In this document: positions 54,546-63,811 of the stretch, one piece after another | Position numbering within the stretch: position 1 is the first letter of the stretch | Layout of the letters: every line of letters starts with the position of its first letter | Assembly (NCBI RefSeq): GCF_018860245.1 | Contig: NZ_JAHKPD010000023.1 | Location: forward strand, 27,385-91,384 | Source: Pseudotamlana agarivorans | Lineage (GTDB): Bacteria; Bacteroidota; Bacteroidia; Flavobacteriales; Flavobacteriaceae | Direction of reading: 5' to 3' | DNA: 64,000 nucleotides | Made by a program: the position numbers and the translations under genes | Notes under the pieces: generated by a model | What the model saw: the letters and a program-made list of their open reading frames with translations, nothing else | The model's database searches: none | Told to the model about the DNA's origin: nothing

Positions 54546-54962
54546 ATGAGATTACTACAAATAAGTACGACTGCTTGCGATGGATCTGATGTCTTTTGGC
54601 CTTGGCTTTTATGGCTTTTAGCTGCCTTTCTATTAGGTTTCCTGTTAGGTTGGCTTTTAAAGTCAATTTTTGGATGCGGTGGTAGCGAAGAAAAAGAAAC
54701 TTATGTTAAACAAGATTTAAAGAAAATTGAAGGCATAGGTCCTAAAATTGAAGGACTACTTAATAATAAAGGTATTATAAGTTACAAACAGCTTTCTAAT
54801 ACGCCAATTGAATTTTTGGAAACTATGCTTGTAGATGCGGGGCCTGCATTTATTACCCACCGTGGTATGACCAGAACTTGGCCAGCACAAGCTAATTTAG
54901 CGCACCTAGGCGAGTGGGAAGAATTAAAGAATTGGCAAGATGTTTTAAAAGGAGGCGTTTAA
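54546..54962 (+). CDS. Membrane-anchored helix-hairpin-helix protein
   Basis: 138 residues. An N-terminal membrane segment (about 18-43, FWPWLLWLLAAFLLGFLLGW) is followed by a CGG linker. A HhH-type domain (about 55-110) begins LKKIEGIGPKIEGLLNNKGI, the GIGPK hairpin typical of DNA- or nucleic-acid-binding HhH modules. The C-terminal part (WPAQANLAHLGEWEELKNWQDVLKGG) matches the 'flap-endonuclease-like' small HhH proteins of Bacteroidota. It is paired with the OmpA gene. Nuclease activity is not supported by visible catalytic acids. Confidence 0.82.
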   Translation: MRLLQISTTACDGSDVFWPWLLWLLAAFLLGFLLGWLLKSIFGCGGSEEKETYVKQDLKKIEGIGPKIEGLLNNKGIISYKQLSNTPIEFLETMLVDAGPAFITHRGMTRTWPAQANLAHLGEWEELKNWQDVLKGGV

Positions 54963-54991
54963 TTCGAACCACACTTTATCAACTATACCAA

Positions 54992-55027
54992 AAAAAAGCC
55001 ATCTAAATCTATTTTAGATGGCTTTTT
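54992..55027. terminator. Bidirectional terminator after the OmpA-HhH pair
   Basis: A perfect stem GCCATCTAAA / TTTAGATGGC is flanked by A and T runs. Confidence 0.92.
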
Positions 55028-55125
55028 GATTGTTGTATTTTGTTATTCAGAACGGGGTAAGACTGAAGAGTTTTCTATGGATTATAAGTTCCTCGTAGCC
55101 CCAGAATGATTACATTGATAAATTT

Positions 55126-56175
55126 TTAGTCTTCGGCATTAAAAAACACCTTGTAATAATGCATTTTCTTCTCATCGTCATAACCACGTTCTAGATATTC
55201 CGCGGAAGCGTCAGGGGCATCAATATCAAGTTTAATTTGAATATTGGTATCAAGCTTAATGTCAGTTTTTATTTTGCGTTTCTCTTTAGTGACAACAGAC
55301 TCGGCAACATCAAATTGATTTCTAATCACGAGGTTCTGTGCGCCTTCAAATTCCTTTTTGTATTCATCAAACTGAAGTTTATGCTTGTCTTCTTCAAAAA
55401 GCTCCTCTTTAAAACGTTCTACATTAACAATTTCATTTTCCTTGAAGAAATCAATGGTTTTAGCTAAAAAAGTGTTTTTTTCTTTAGCACCATGATTGGG
55501 TTGTATAATTTCGGTTGAAAACTCCTTACAAAGTTCAATATATTGCTGTGTGTGGTTATTGGCATCATCGGCGTATTTGATATTCAGAAAATGATTAATC
55601 CAATATTGCGCATCGTAACTGTTGTTGTCTACACTTAATATGATGTTGCCTTCGGTATCACTCTGGTTTAAAATCAGGCAACCTTTATCTACTTTTTTAG
55701 AACTTATCCCTTTTTGCACCAACACATCATAACTATGGTCTTCTAAATAGGTTTGAAAGAAATTCACTTTGCTTTCAATTTTGAAGATGCCAACCGCGTT
55801 GGTAGTCATGTCTTGGTATTCAATGCCTTCAAACATAACAACCAATACATCTCCAGTTTTTATTTGAGAAGAGTTAGATTGTTCAAATAAGTGTGTTACA
55901 ATATGTTTTGAAACATCTACGAAGGCTTCTTCATCATTAAATAATTGGGCCGCATAACTATTTATTTCATTTAATGAAATGTTAGAATGGTGATTAAAAC
56001 GGTAACTCTGTACAACACTTCCAAAAGGCCTTAGTAAAAACGGCAGCATGAGTTCGTAACTGGCTTCATCAAAATCAACGGTTTTATCTGAAAAAGCATT
56101 TTTAGTGTCGTTAAATTTATTTCCAACTTTATGAATTATAAATTGAGAAATGGAAGCGTTTTTTCTAGAAATCAT
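55126..56175 (-). CDS. Nucleoid-associated protein (NdpA/YejK-like)
   Basis: 349 residues with no signal or membrane helix. It opens with the family-like ISQFIIHKVGNK. The middle contains SSQIKTGDVLVVMFEG and KVNFFQTYLED. The C-terminal third is charged, with KHKLQFDEYKKEFEGAQ and the repetitive beta stretch IKTDIKLDTNIQIKLDIDAPD. Homology to the 37-kDa nucleoid-associated protein family is inferred from these blocks; E. coli YejK binds DNA in the nucleoid. It is monocistronic. Confidence 0.82.
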   Translation of the reverse strand: MISRKNASISQFIIHKVGNKFNDTKNAFSDKTVDFDEASYELMLPFLLRPFGSVVQSYRFNHHSNISLNEINSYAAQLFNDEEAFVDVSKHIVTHLFEQSNSSQIKTGDVLVVMFEGIEYQDMTTNAVGIFKIESKVNFFQTYLEDHSYDVLVQKGISSKKVDKGCLILNQSDTEGNIILSVDNNSYDAQYWINHFLNIKYADDANNHTQQYIELCKEFSTEIIQPNHGAKEKNTFLAKTIDFFKENEIVNVERFKEELFEEDKHKLQFDEYKKEFEGAQNLVIRNQFDVAESVVTKEKRKIKTDIKLDTNIQIKLDIDAPDASAEYLERGYDDEKKMHYYKVFFNAED

Positions 56176-56324
56176 TTGTGTGTTATTTGGTATGCAATAG
56201 TATTAAATTATGTTGACTTTGATGTTAAAAAGGAACGCCAAAACTTGAGGCTACGAATTTTATAAAGTATACCATAAATTGGTAAACTTCGCAAATCGAA
56301 CTGTGTTACTTCAATAATAACCTT

Positions 56325-58757
56325 CTAATTAATCTGATATAAAATTATGGAGTTGTTTTCTCCTTTAGTAACAAACTCTAGCTTGTGGTCTTTATCTATT
56401 TGTTTGAGTTCGATAGGACCACTGCCGTAAACGGGGAAGTTTGGTAAAAGCTTCGACTGGCTATCGAATAAATACACTTTATTTACATGTAAATCTGTAG
56501 TCGACACATAAATTTTGTTGTTTATATAAAACAAACCAGGTTTAGAATATTGCCCGAAATCTAACTCGGTAATCTTGTCCTTTATGCGCAGTTTATTTTC
56601 CGTTTGTGCCACTAAAGTTTTACTAGTAGTTTCTAAACCGTGATTTATAGTCAAGTTTAATTTTTTAATAGAAACACCACCTCGTGTATCGGTCGATATT
56701 AAATCACCGGTCTCTGTTGTGGTTGTAAAGTTGTTGTTGAAATTGAAAATTGGTGCATTGGAGAAACTCTTGAACGCTTTAGTTTTAACCCTTGTTTTTC
56801 CTGTTCGGTTTAATACGTAAAGCTTAGTTTTTGTTTTAAAAACAATATAATCTTTGCCTGAAATTCTGAAATGCTCTGGTTTACAGATAATAGAATTATT
56901 CGCCGATTTAAAGGTAAAACCTTTTACAAATTTCCCTCTACCATCATACATGAAAAGTTTTTTACCTTGAGTTACGAGTAAACGGTAGTTTCTTCTATTA
57001 TCATAATCAAAAACCGCTAGAGGCTGGGTGATTTCATCTTTAAATTTTAATGCGAATGGTTTAACTTCATTACCCTTACGGTCTAAAACATAAACACGGT
57101 TTGAAGTTGCAAAAGCCAATTGAAGTCTACCATTTTTATACATGTCAATTTGCTCTATACGTCCTAAAACAGGGCCTTCAAGCTGCTTTTTCCAAAGTAT
57201 TTTTCCCTTGTTAGAAATTAAGTATAAGTTGTTGCTAACATCTTGAACCACGATTTCTTGTTGTTTTGAAATATGGTTTTTAACAAATTGCGGATTATTT
57301 AAAAGGTGATTATCCAGTTTTATATTAAGTTCTTCAGAAATTGAATTTTCATAAGTCTTCGTTTTATTCTTTTGAATGATGCCATTTACATGAGCAAAAT
57401 TTGTGTCATATATAAATTGAATAGCCGAAGCATTGTAATTGGATACGTTGAATTTTTCTGAAGCTTCAAGGTTCCTGTCTAAAATATGTTTTAATGATGA
57501 AGCATTATTATACTGAAGTAAGGATGCGGCATCACTAATACCTGCTTTAGTATTTTTGTAGAAATCCTTTTCGGCTAAAGTTGTTTTGTTTTGGTAATTG
57601 GAAATGATATTTTGAAGCATGTCTTTATCGTCTGTAAAAACAAAAAATTGATCTAATACACAGTAATTACTAGCCTTTTCGAAGGAAATCAATGGTGAGA
57701 ACTTCTGTTTAAATAAATCGGGCCGACTAAAATCGTAGATGTTAACGTTCCGGTAATTGTCGATTAACGATTGTTCTCCTACAAGCGCATCATTGGTGGC
57801 TATAACATCTAAAGAATTTAATACAATAGCCCTATTGTCAGCTTCGTAAATCACACCAACTTCAATCACATCATTAAATAAAGCGTTATCATTAATTAAA
57901 GAGTCTTTTTCCTGAAATTGACGAATATTAGTTTCGAAAGTTTTAAAATCATCAAAAGTCATGCTTAAAAAGCCATCACTGTTGGATGGGGTGATATATT
58001 GAATTTGGTTTACCTGCGGAATAGTACCTTTAAAGATGTTTATTAAACTTTTAGTAGAATCGTTGGCTTTAGAGATGCCGTTAAATTGTATACTATTCTG
58101 ATTCAATTCGATGTCAAGAGCGAAATATTCCGAGAAATCGTTTAAAGGAATGGAGTCTTGAATAAAAAAGGACTTTAGAAAAGGGTTTTCAGGTTTAACG
58201 ATTATCGAAAAGGCTCTATCGGATCCTGTCGTGCTATATATTTTTTCTAAATCATAATCTTTTGTAACGTCCTCAAAAACGGCTTCAACTAATGCTTTCG
58301 ATGAAGAAGCAAAAAAGGTGCTATCTATAACCGTGCTGTAAAATATGGCGTTATCAATAGTCGATTTTACTATCGTTTTCTTTTTATAAACCAGAGATTC
58401 TTCCATGTAATTAGGAATGGAATCTGTTTCAAATAAAGATTTTTCAAATTTTGTAATTAATGAAAATTGTAAACTATCACTATTATCCTTAGAAAGACAG
58501 ATTAAAAAATCACTTTTAGGCTTAAAGAATTCGAGGTTTTCTAGGCGCTTTTCTGAGTTTTTATAATTAGTAGTATTGGAAAGTTGTTTAAAAAGGTCAT
58601 TGTTTTGTATACCACTTTTTACCCTGTCGAATTGCGACGTTTTTATAATAATGGAAGCGTTTTTTGGAGCAAAATCTAAAAGTTTAGAACGTTTAGTGCT
58701 CACATTTGTACAGCTAATTAAGGATATAAGTAGGAGCGGGATGCAAAATAATCTCAT
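56325..58757 (-). CDS. Unknown lipoprotein with C-terminal beta-propeller-like region
   Basis: 810 residues, not assigned to a characterised family. A lipoprotein signal ends LISLISC. The N-terminal half (about 25-480) has mixed alpha/beta character. The C-terminal half (about 500-810) has recurring beta strands of the type NLYLISNKGKILWKKQLEG, VYVLDRKGNEVKPFAL and LFMYDGRGKFVKGF, like a PQQ/WD-type propeller. The frame extends to a TTG at 58766, but a -7 element at 58776 places the transcript start too close, so ATG 58757 is used. It precedes nothing in operon; rnhB lies 52 bases upstream on the same strand. Confidence 0.8.
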   Translation of the reverse strand: MRLFCIPLLLISLISCTNVSTKRSKLLDFAPKNASIIIKTSQFDRVKSGIQNNDLFKQLSNTTNYKNSEKRLENLEFFKPKSDFLICLSKDNSDSLQFSLITKFEKSLFETDSIPNYMEESLVYKKKTIVKSTIDNAIFYSTVIDSTFFASSSKALVEAVFEDVTKDYDLEKIYSTTGSDRAFSIIVKPENPFLKSFFIQDSIPLNDFSEYFALDIELNQNSIQFNGISKANDSTKSLINIFKGTIPQVNQIQYITPSNSDGFLSMTFDDFKTFETNIRQFQEKDSLINDNALFNDVIEVGVIYEADNRAIVLNSLDVIATNDALVGEQSLIDNYRNVNIYDFSRPDLFKQKFSPLISFEKASNYCVLDQFFVFTDDKDMLQNIISNYQNKTTLAEKDFYKNTKAGISDAASLLQYNNASSLKHILDRNLEASEKFNVSNYNASAIQFIYDTNFAHVNGIIQKNKTKTYENSISEELNIKLDNHLLNNPQFVKNHISKQQEIVVQDVSNNLYLISNKGKILWKKQLEGPVLGRIEQIDMYKNGRLQLAFATSNRVYVLDRKGNEVKPFALKFKDEITQPLAVFDYDNRRNYRLLVTQGKKLFMYDGRGKFVKGFTFKSANNSIICKPEHFRISGKDYIVFKTKTKLYVLNRTGKTRVKTKAFKSFSNAPIFNFNNNFTTTTETGDLISTDTRGGVSIKKLNLTINHGLETTSKTLVAQTENKLRIKDKITELDFGQYSKPGLFYINNKIYVSTTDLHVNKVYLFDSQSKLLPNFPVYGSGPIELKQIDKDHKLEFVTKGENNSIILYQIN

Positions 58758-58775
58758 GGGATGCAATTGTTTCTA

Positions 58776-58783
58776 CAAACCTA
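58776..58783 (-). promoter_or_regulatory. -7 element deciding the start of the propeller lipoprotein
   Basis: The minus strand reads TAGGTTTG, a TANNTTTG match. Transcription starting several bases downstream leaves a usable leader for the ATG at 58757 but not for the TTG at 58766. Confidence 0.4.
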
Positions 58784-58809
58784 CTATATTTTTTAATTCA
58801 TTTAAAACC

Positions 58810-59409
58810 TTATAGCGTTAACTTTAACTGTTCTGGTAATAATCTAAATGTTTTACGATGATATTTAGTAATACCGAATTCTTTAATTGCTGCGCGATGT
58901 TCTTTTGTTGGGTAACCTTTATTTTTTTTCCAATTATACATCGGGAACTCTTCATGTATTTTCTCCATGTATAAATCACGGTAAGTTTTTGCTAGAACCG
59001 AAGCAGCTGCAATACTTAAGTATTTACCGTCTCCTTTTATTATAGTTTCATGCGGTATGTTTGGGTAGGTCTTAAACCTGTTTCCATCAACAATTATAAA
59101 TTCAGGAATAGGCGCTAATTTAGCTATGGATTTATGCATGGCAAGAATGGAAGCGTTCAATATATTGATGGTATCAATTTCTTCTTGGAAAACATGAGAA
59201 ACACCAAAGCATAAAGCTTGTTCTTCAATAATCGGCTTTAAAAGCATGCGTTTCTTTTCGCTAATTTGCTTTGAATCATTTAAAACGGTATTCTTAAAAT
59301 TTTTGGGTAGTATTACCGCAGCTGCTGTCACCGGTCCAGCTAAACAACCACGGCCAGCTTCATCGGTGCCACATTCTAAAATTAAACCAGAATGATTTTT
59401 TAATAACAT
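58810..59409 (-). CDS. rnhB: Ribonuclease HII
   Basis: 199 residues. It cleaves RNA in RNA/DNA hybrids and single ribonucleotides in DNA. Catalytic acids are in [15 protein letters not shown] (Asp and Glu about 16-17), FIIVDGNRF (Asp about 108) and SVLAKTYRD downstream. The C-terminal [18 protein letters not shown] is typical. The gene is complete, with its stop 52 bases upstream of the propeller lipoprotein start. Confidence 0.96.
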   Translation of the reverse strand: MLLKNHSGLILECGTDEAGRGCLAGPVTAAAVILPKNFKNTVLNDSKQISEKKRMLLKPIIEEQALCFGVSHVFQEEIDTINILNASILAMHKSIAKLAPIPEFIIVDGNRFKTYPNIPHETIIKGDGKYLSIAAASVLAKTYRDLYMEKIHEEFPMYNWKKNKGYPTKEHRAAIKEFGITKYHRKTFRLLPEQLKLTL

Positions 59410-59430
59410 GCTGCTAAAATATTGATTAAT

Positions 59431-59592
59431 CTAAAATATTTCTGCTAAATACATGGGCAACTTTCTAAATTCAGTTACCTTAATATCGTAATAAGTGTTT
59501 TTAATGTTATACAACCATATAATATGAGGGTTTTCAGGCTGTAGCAGATTTGAATTTATTAGGTTTTCTTTATTTGAAATAATTTCACGCAC
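59431..59592 (-). CDS. Possible small ORF upstream of rnhB
   Basis: An open frame of 53 codons starts at a GTG and ends 21 bases before rnhB. The predicted sequence includes LQPENPHIIWLYNIKNTYYD and ends KLPMYLAEIF. Composition is protein-like, but there is no ATG start, no SD, and no recognised family. The frame is open a few codons further upstream. It could be a real small gene, a remnant of a longer gene, or chance. Confidence 0.3.
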   Translation of the reverse strand: MREIISNKENLINSNLLQPENPHIIWLYNIKNTYYDIKVTEFRKLPMYLAEIF

Positions 59593-59608
59593 TTTACGTT
59601 CAAATAAT

Positions 59609-59616
59609 TACTTTTG
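59609..59616 (+). promoter_or_regulatory. Candidate -7 element of the putative porin
   Basis: TACTTTTG matches TANNTTTG and lies 62 bases upstream of the porin ATG at 59679. No -33 TTTG stands at standard spacing. Confidence 0.4.
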
Positions 59617-59678
59617 CTTCTAGAAAAAATTGTTCGAGCGATACAGCATAAACGTTGTTATTTACCTATAAGTTTAAT

Positions 59679-61682
59679 ATGAGAGTAACATTAAAAAGGA
59701 ATATTAATAAAAGGAAGCCAGTACTTAGTACTATAATTTTAGTTTTCGTATTTCTGTTATTTTCTAATTTGATTGGTGCTCAAGCTAACCCCGAACGACG
59801 TTTGGCAGGAACAAGTCAAGATTCTATTAGAGAGCCTGAACCAGATAGGAATACCGAAGGCAGTAAAAAGGTTAAATTAAAAGGGGATATTGAGGAATAT
59901 CAAATTATATCCCACCTTAATGATACGACCTATCTCGATACGACTTTAACGATTCAAAAGGATTATAAATTCAATTATTTAAGAAAGGATAATTTTGGGT
60001 TAATTCCATTTTCAAACTTGGGACAAACCTATAATAGTCTAACCTATAACTTTGAAAATACAAAGTTAATGCCCCGCTTTGGTGCACGTGCCAGACACTT
60101 TAACTTTATGGAAGTTGAAGATATTAACTATTACCGAGTGCCTACACCTTTAACCGAGTTGTCTTATAGATCGGCTTTCGAACAAGGTCAGCTTGTAGAT
60201 GCCTTTTTTACAGCAAATATGTCTCCGAGGTTAAACTTTTCTATTGCTTATAAGGGATTACGTTCCTTAGGGAAATATCAGCACCTTTTAACCAGTACAG
60301 GGAATTTTCGTTTCACTATGAGTTATGCTACCAAAAATGACCGATATCATGTGCGTGGGCATTGGGTGACTCAAGATTTAATGAATCAAGAAAATGGTGG
60401 TCTAGATGAAGATAGTGTACTTAATTTTGAATCTGGAAATCCTGAGTTTTCAGACCGTTCCATTTTAGAGGTTGGTTTTGAAAATGCTGAGAACATATTA
60501 GTGGGTAAACGTTATCATTTAGATCATCATTATAAGATTATCAAGCCAAACGATTCTCTTGCTAAAAATAAATTAAACATCAATCATATAATAACTGCTG
60601 AAAGTAAATATTACCAATACGATCAAACTACAGCAAACACAACTTACTTCGGAAGTTCTTTTAATTCAAACAACCTTTATGATAAAACAACCTTAAAAAC
60701 CCTGTATAATGAGTTGCAGTTAAATTATAGTAACAACATAATTGGGGATTTACAATTTAATGTTAACGACACCTACTATAATTATGGGTATGATCAATTG
60801 GTATTGGTAAATGGAGAAACCATAACCAATAGACTAAAAGGTGATGTCGTTGCAGTAGGGGGGAAATATCATAAACAGTATAAAGGTTTTGAGTTGGTGG
60901 GAGATATAGGTGCAAATATTTTAGGAGATTTTGATGGAAATTATATAAAAGCCGAAGCTTCCTTTAAATTGAATAAAGATATCGAGGCCATTGCTTCCAT
61001 AAACCACAGCTCAAAAGCGCCTAACTTTAATACTTTGTTATATCAAAGTAATTATTTGGATTATAATTGGCAAAACGATTTTAATAATCAAGAAACCCAG
61101 CAACTGGCATTTAAGTTAAAATCGGATAAGTGGGCAAACATTTCGGTAGACTTTTCTACTATTGATAATTATGTCTATTTCAAGGAAGATCAAATTTCTG
61201 GACAGGTGTCTCCCTTCCAAAATGATGAAACGCTCACTTATTTAAGAGTGCGATTAGAAAAAGAATTCCGTTTAGGTAAGTTTGCCTTGAATAACACCAT
61301 AGAATACCAGAGTGTTGACGACGCCAATCAAGTTTTAAATGTGCCAGAATTTAATACACGTAACACCTTATATTTTTCTAGCCATATGTTTAAAAAAGCC
61401 TTGTTTTTACAAACAGGGTTGACTGTAAATTATTTTACTAAGTATTATATGAATGCTTACAATCCTGTGTTAGCAGAGTTTTATGTTCAGAACGATAGAA
61501 CATATGGGAACTTTCCAAGATTTGATTATTTTATAAATGCCAAGATTCGTCAAGCGCGCTTATTTTTAAAAGCCGAACATTTTAACTCATCGTTTACCGG
61601 GAATAATTTTTACTCGGCACCTAATAACCCATATCGCGATTTTACAGTGCGATTTGGTGTAGTTTGGGCGCTCTTCTTATAG
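59679..61682 (+). CDS. Putative porin (Bacteroidota outer-membrane barrel)
   Basis: 667 residues. The frame is open from a TTG at 59655, but ATG 59679 starts a basic signal peptide (about 1-35) ending IGAQ. A variable, polar segment (about 36-90) precedes a long series of alternating beta strands with aromatic belts, such as LRKDNFGLIPFSNLGQTYNSL and the C-terminal YRDFTVRFGVVWALFL. The family is the 'putative porin' group of Bacteroidota, predicted to form a large outer-membrane beta-barrel. Cargo unknown. Not linked to a SusD or TonB partner. Confidence 0.82.
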   Translation: MRVTLKRNINKRKPVLSTIILVFVFLLFSNLIGAQANPERRLAGTSQDSIREPEPDRNTEGSKKVKLKGDIEEYQIISHLNDTTYLDTTLTIQKDYKFNYLRKDNFGLIPFSNLGQTYNSLTYNFENTKLMPRFGARARHFNFMEVEDINYYRVPTPLTELSYRSAFEQGQLVDAFFTANMSPRLNFSIAYKGLRSLGKYQHLLTSTGNFRFTMSYATKNDRYHVRGHWVTQDLMNQENGGLDEDSVLNFESGNPEFSDRSILEVGFENAENILVGKRYHLDHHYKIIKPNDSLAKNKLNINHIITAESKYYQYDQTTANTTYFGSSFNSNNLYDKTTLKTLYNELQLNYSNNIIGDLQFNVNDTYYNYGYDQLVLVNGETITNRLKGDVVAVGGKYHKQYKGFELVGDIGANILGDFDGNYIKAEASFKLNKDIEAIASINHSSKAPNFNTLLYQSNYLDYNWQNDFNNQETQQLAFKLKSDKWANISVDFSTIDNYVYFKEDQISGQVSPFQNDETLTYLRVRLEKEFRLGKFALNNTIEYQSVDDANQVLNVPEFNTRNTLYFSSHMFKKALFLQTGLTVNYFTKYYMNAYNPVLAEFYVQNDRTYGNFPRFDYFINAKIRQARLFLKAEHFNSSFTGNNFYSAPNNPYRDFTVRFGVVWALFL

Positions 61683-61901
61683 CTAAAGTGCTTTCGGTTC
61701 TTCTTTATTATATTACAAGTGTGTATGATTTAGCGAGTAGCTATTAATTATAGTTATTGAAATTTTTATAAGTTTTAAGTAAGATAAATAATTGAACCTT
61801 ATAGGTTTGTGCTTGTTTAAAATTAAACTTGTTAAATAAATGACTAAATTTACGTGAGTACAAGACTTTCTAAATTAACTGTTGGTTAAAATATTTTAAT
61901 T

Positions 61902-63734
61902 ATGAAGAATATATTATTTGTGTTATTTGCCTTAATATTGAGTCCTAATTTAACCTATTCACAAATACAGGATGATCTTCTTCCTTTTGAGGCTGTAAGC
62001 TATCCTAAAATAGACGATTGGCATATTGCTGTTTTTCCTATTGATTTTACAGATATCCCTTCTAAATACCGAGCCGGATTTCCAAGTAAAGATGGCTGGA
62101 GTCAAACTGTTTTTCAGGGAGATATTTCATCATGGTTTCAGGATATGAGTTACGGAACAACAACTATTACTGGTGATGTATTTGATTATACCACATCCTC
62201 AGAGGTTTTTTTTGATACAAACACAGGTCAAGTAGCTTCCTTTGATCAGGTTTTAGGGGGTATAGATATTACGGCCGCTGGTTTTAATATTAATAATTAC
62301 GATTTTGTCGTGTTTATTTTTTGTCATGATGCCGCAGTACAACAAAGTATAACTAAAAATCAAGATTTTACTATTAATGGCACTTCTTATAATCAGCAAG
62401 TGGTTACGGTATCCTATCAAAACGGACAATTCCATAGAGATCCGGGCTTTCCAGAAGTAGATCAATTAAACGAATTAAATAAATATTTAATAGCTACTGG
62501 AACCGATACGGTTGAAGAAGGCGATGTAAATTATACGATGTCTCATTTTGAAGCAGTTTTATTGCATGAGTTAGGGCATAGTATGGGATTAGATAATCAT
62601 GCTAACAGTAGTACAAATGGTAACAAAGCAGCTCATGAAACTCCAGAAGTGGCAAATAACGGTTCTTTGTTAAATGAAAATTACGGAAATAAGTTCGACA
62701 TAATGGGGAGTAGGGATTATGGGATTGGAATGAATGGTGCCATGCGAGACTTATGTGGATTAATAAATGCTGAAACTATCTATTCAAAAAACTGGTGGGG
62801 TAAGACGTTAAAAATAACGGTTAATCCTGTGACCGCTATGTCCGGTAAGCGTTTTATAGAAGTGCTTCTGCCAGACCAGCGGGATTTTTTAGGACTAAAA
62901 CGCCACGGCTATCAATTGGAAGTTAAAACTATAGATGGTTATTATACCATGTTAAACAATCCTGAGTTAGACAACAATACGAATGGTTTTTTTGTTCATA
63001 AAATTAGTGGAACAGAAGATTTACTTCTAGACATGAGTCCTTCATCTAATATTAATTATTTCGGTGATTATTTAGCAGATATACGAGATGTAGTTCTAAA
63101 ACCGGGAATGACTTATGAAAATGACGATGTAATATTTGAAAATGTTGTAGATAATAATGATGGTAGCTGGTCTATAGACATTACTATAAAAGCAGATTTA
63201 ATTATAACTCCGGAGCCAACATTTTCATCGGCAACACGCTTGCTTAATGGGAACATACAAGTTGAATGGGTGAACAACTGTAACGATTGTGGTAATAACG
63301 AACAATTTATTATAAGTTATAGAAAGGTTGGTGAGCAATTTTGGAACTCAATATCTGATGCCGATTTAAATTCAGGAACCTATATGGTTACAACTTTAAC
63401 AGGGAACACCGATACGTATGAATTTAGAGGGGCTATATCAGGAAGTGCAACACATTATGATTCTTTGTATTCTAACACTGTATCTACATCAAGCCTTGGA
63501 ATTGAAGAGGTTTTAGATACTGCACCAAGCATCTATCCAAACCCATCATCCCATATTGTTAATATTGATATAGATGAAATTTTTAATGTTGTAATTTATA
63601 ATGCTGTTGGAAAAATGGTGTTAGAAAAATCAAATTCCAAACAGATAGACGTGCAAAATTTAAAACCAGGAATCTATTTTTTAAAAATCATTACTCAAGG
63701 AAAAATATTTTATCATAAAATTCTTAAAAAATAG
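61902..63734 (+). CDS. Secreted zinc metalloprotease with FnIII-like and T9SS domains
   Basis: 610 residues. Signal peptide (1-20). The catalytic domain (about 30-345) carries HELGHSMGLDNH with zinc-binding H222, E223 and H226, and H233 as a likely third ligand. The downstream NKFDIMGSRDYG resembles a Met-turn (M6- or metzincin-like). A beta domain (about 440-530; VEWVNNCNDCGNNEQFIISYRK) is FnIII-like. The C-terminal type A sorting domain (about 535-610; SIYPNPSSHIVNIDI, ending FYHKILKK) predicts T9SS export. Probable extracellular protease; substrate unknown. A terminator follows. Confidence 0.88.
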   Translation: MKNILFVLFALILSPNLTYSQIQDDLLPFEAVSYPKIDDWHIAVFPIDFTDIPSKYRAGFPSKDGWSQTVFQGDISSWFQDMSYGTTTITGDVFDYTTSSEVFFDTNTGQVASFDQVLGGIDITAAGFNINNYDFVVFIFCHDAAVQQSITKNQDFTINGTSYNQQVVTVSYQNGQFHRDPGFPEVDQLNELNKYLIATGTDTVEEGDVNYTMSHFEAVLLHELGHSMGLDNHANSSTNGNKAAHETPEVANNGSLLNENYGNKFDIMGSRDYGIGMNGAMRDLCGLINAETIYSKNWWGKTLKITVNPVTAMSGKRFIEVLLPDQRDFLGLKRHGYQLEVKTIDGYYTMLNNPELDNNTNGFFVHKISGTEDLLLDMSPSSNINYFGDYLADIRDVVLKPGMTYENDDVIFENVVDNNDGSWSIDITIKADLIITPEPTFSSATRLLNGNIQVEWVNNCNDCGNNEQFIISYRKVGEQFWNSISDADLNSGTYMVTTLTGNTDTYEFRGAISGSATHYDSLYSNTVSTSSLGIEEVLDTAPSIYPNPSSHIVNIDIDEIFNVVIYNAVGKMVLEKSNSKQIDVQNLKPGIYFLKIITQGKIFYHKILKK

Positions 63735-63774
63735 CAAAAATTATCAAAGTTATTATTCTATTGGAACTATGAAA

Positions 63775-63811
63775 GACTCAGTTAACCTTGAATTCCTGGT
63801 CTGAGTTTTTT
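63775..63811 (+). terminator. Terminator after the T9SS metalloprotease
   Basis: ACTCAG / CTGAGT followed by T6 encloses an AACC/GGT inner pair. The remaining 190 bases of the window show no feature that I can support. Confidence 0.75.
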
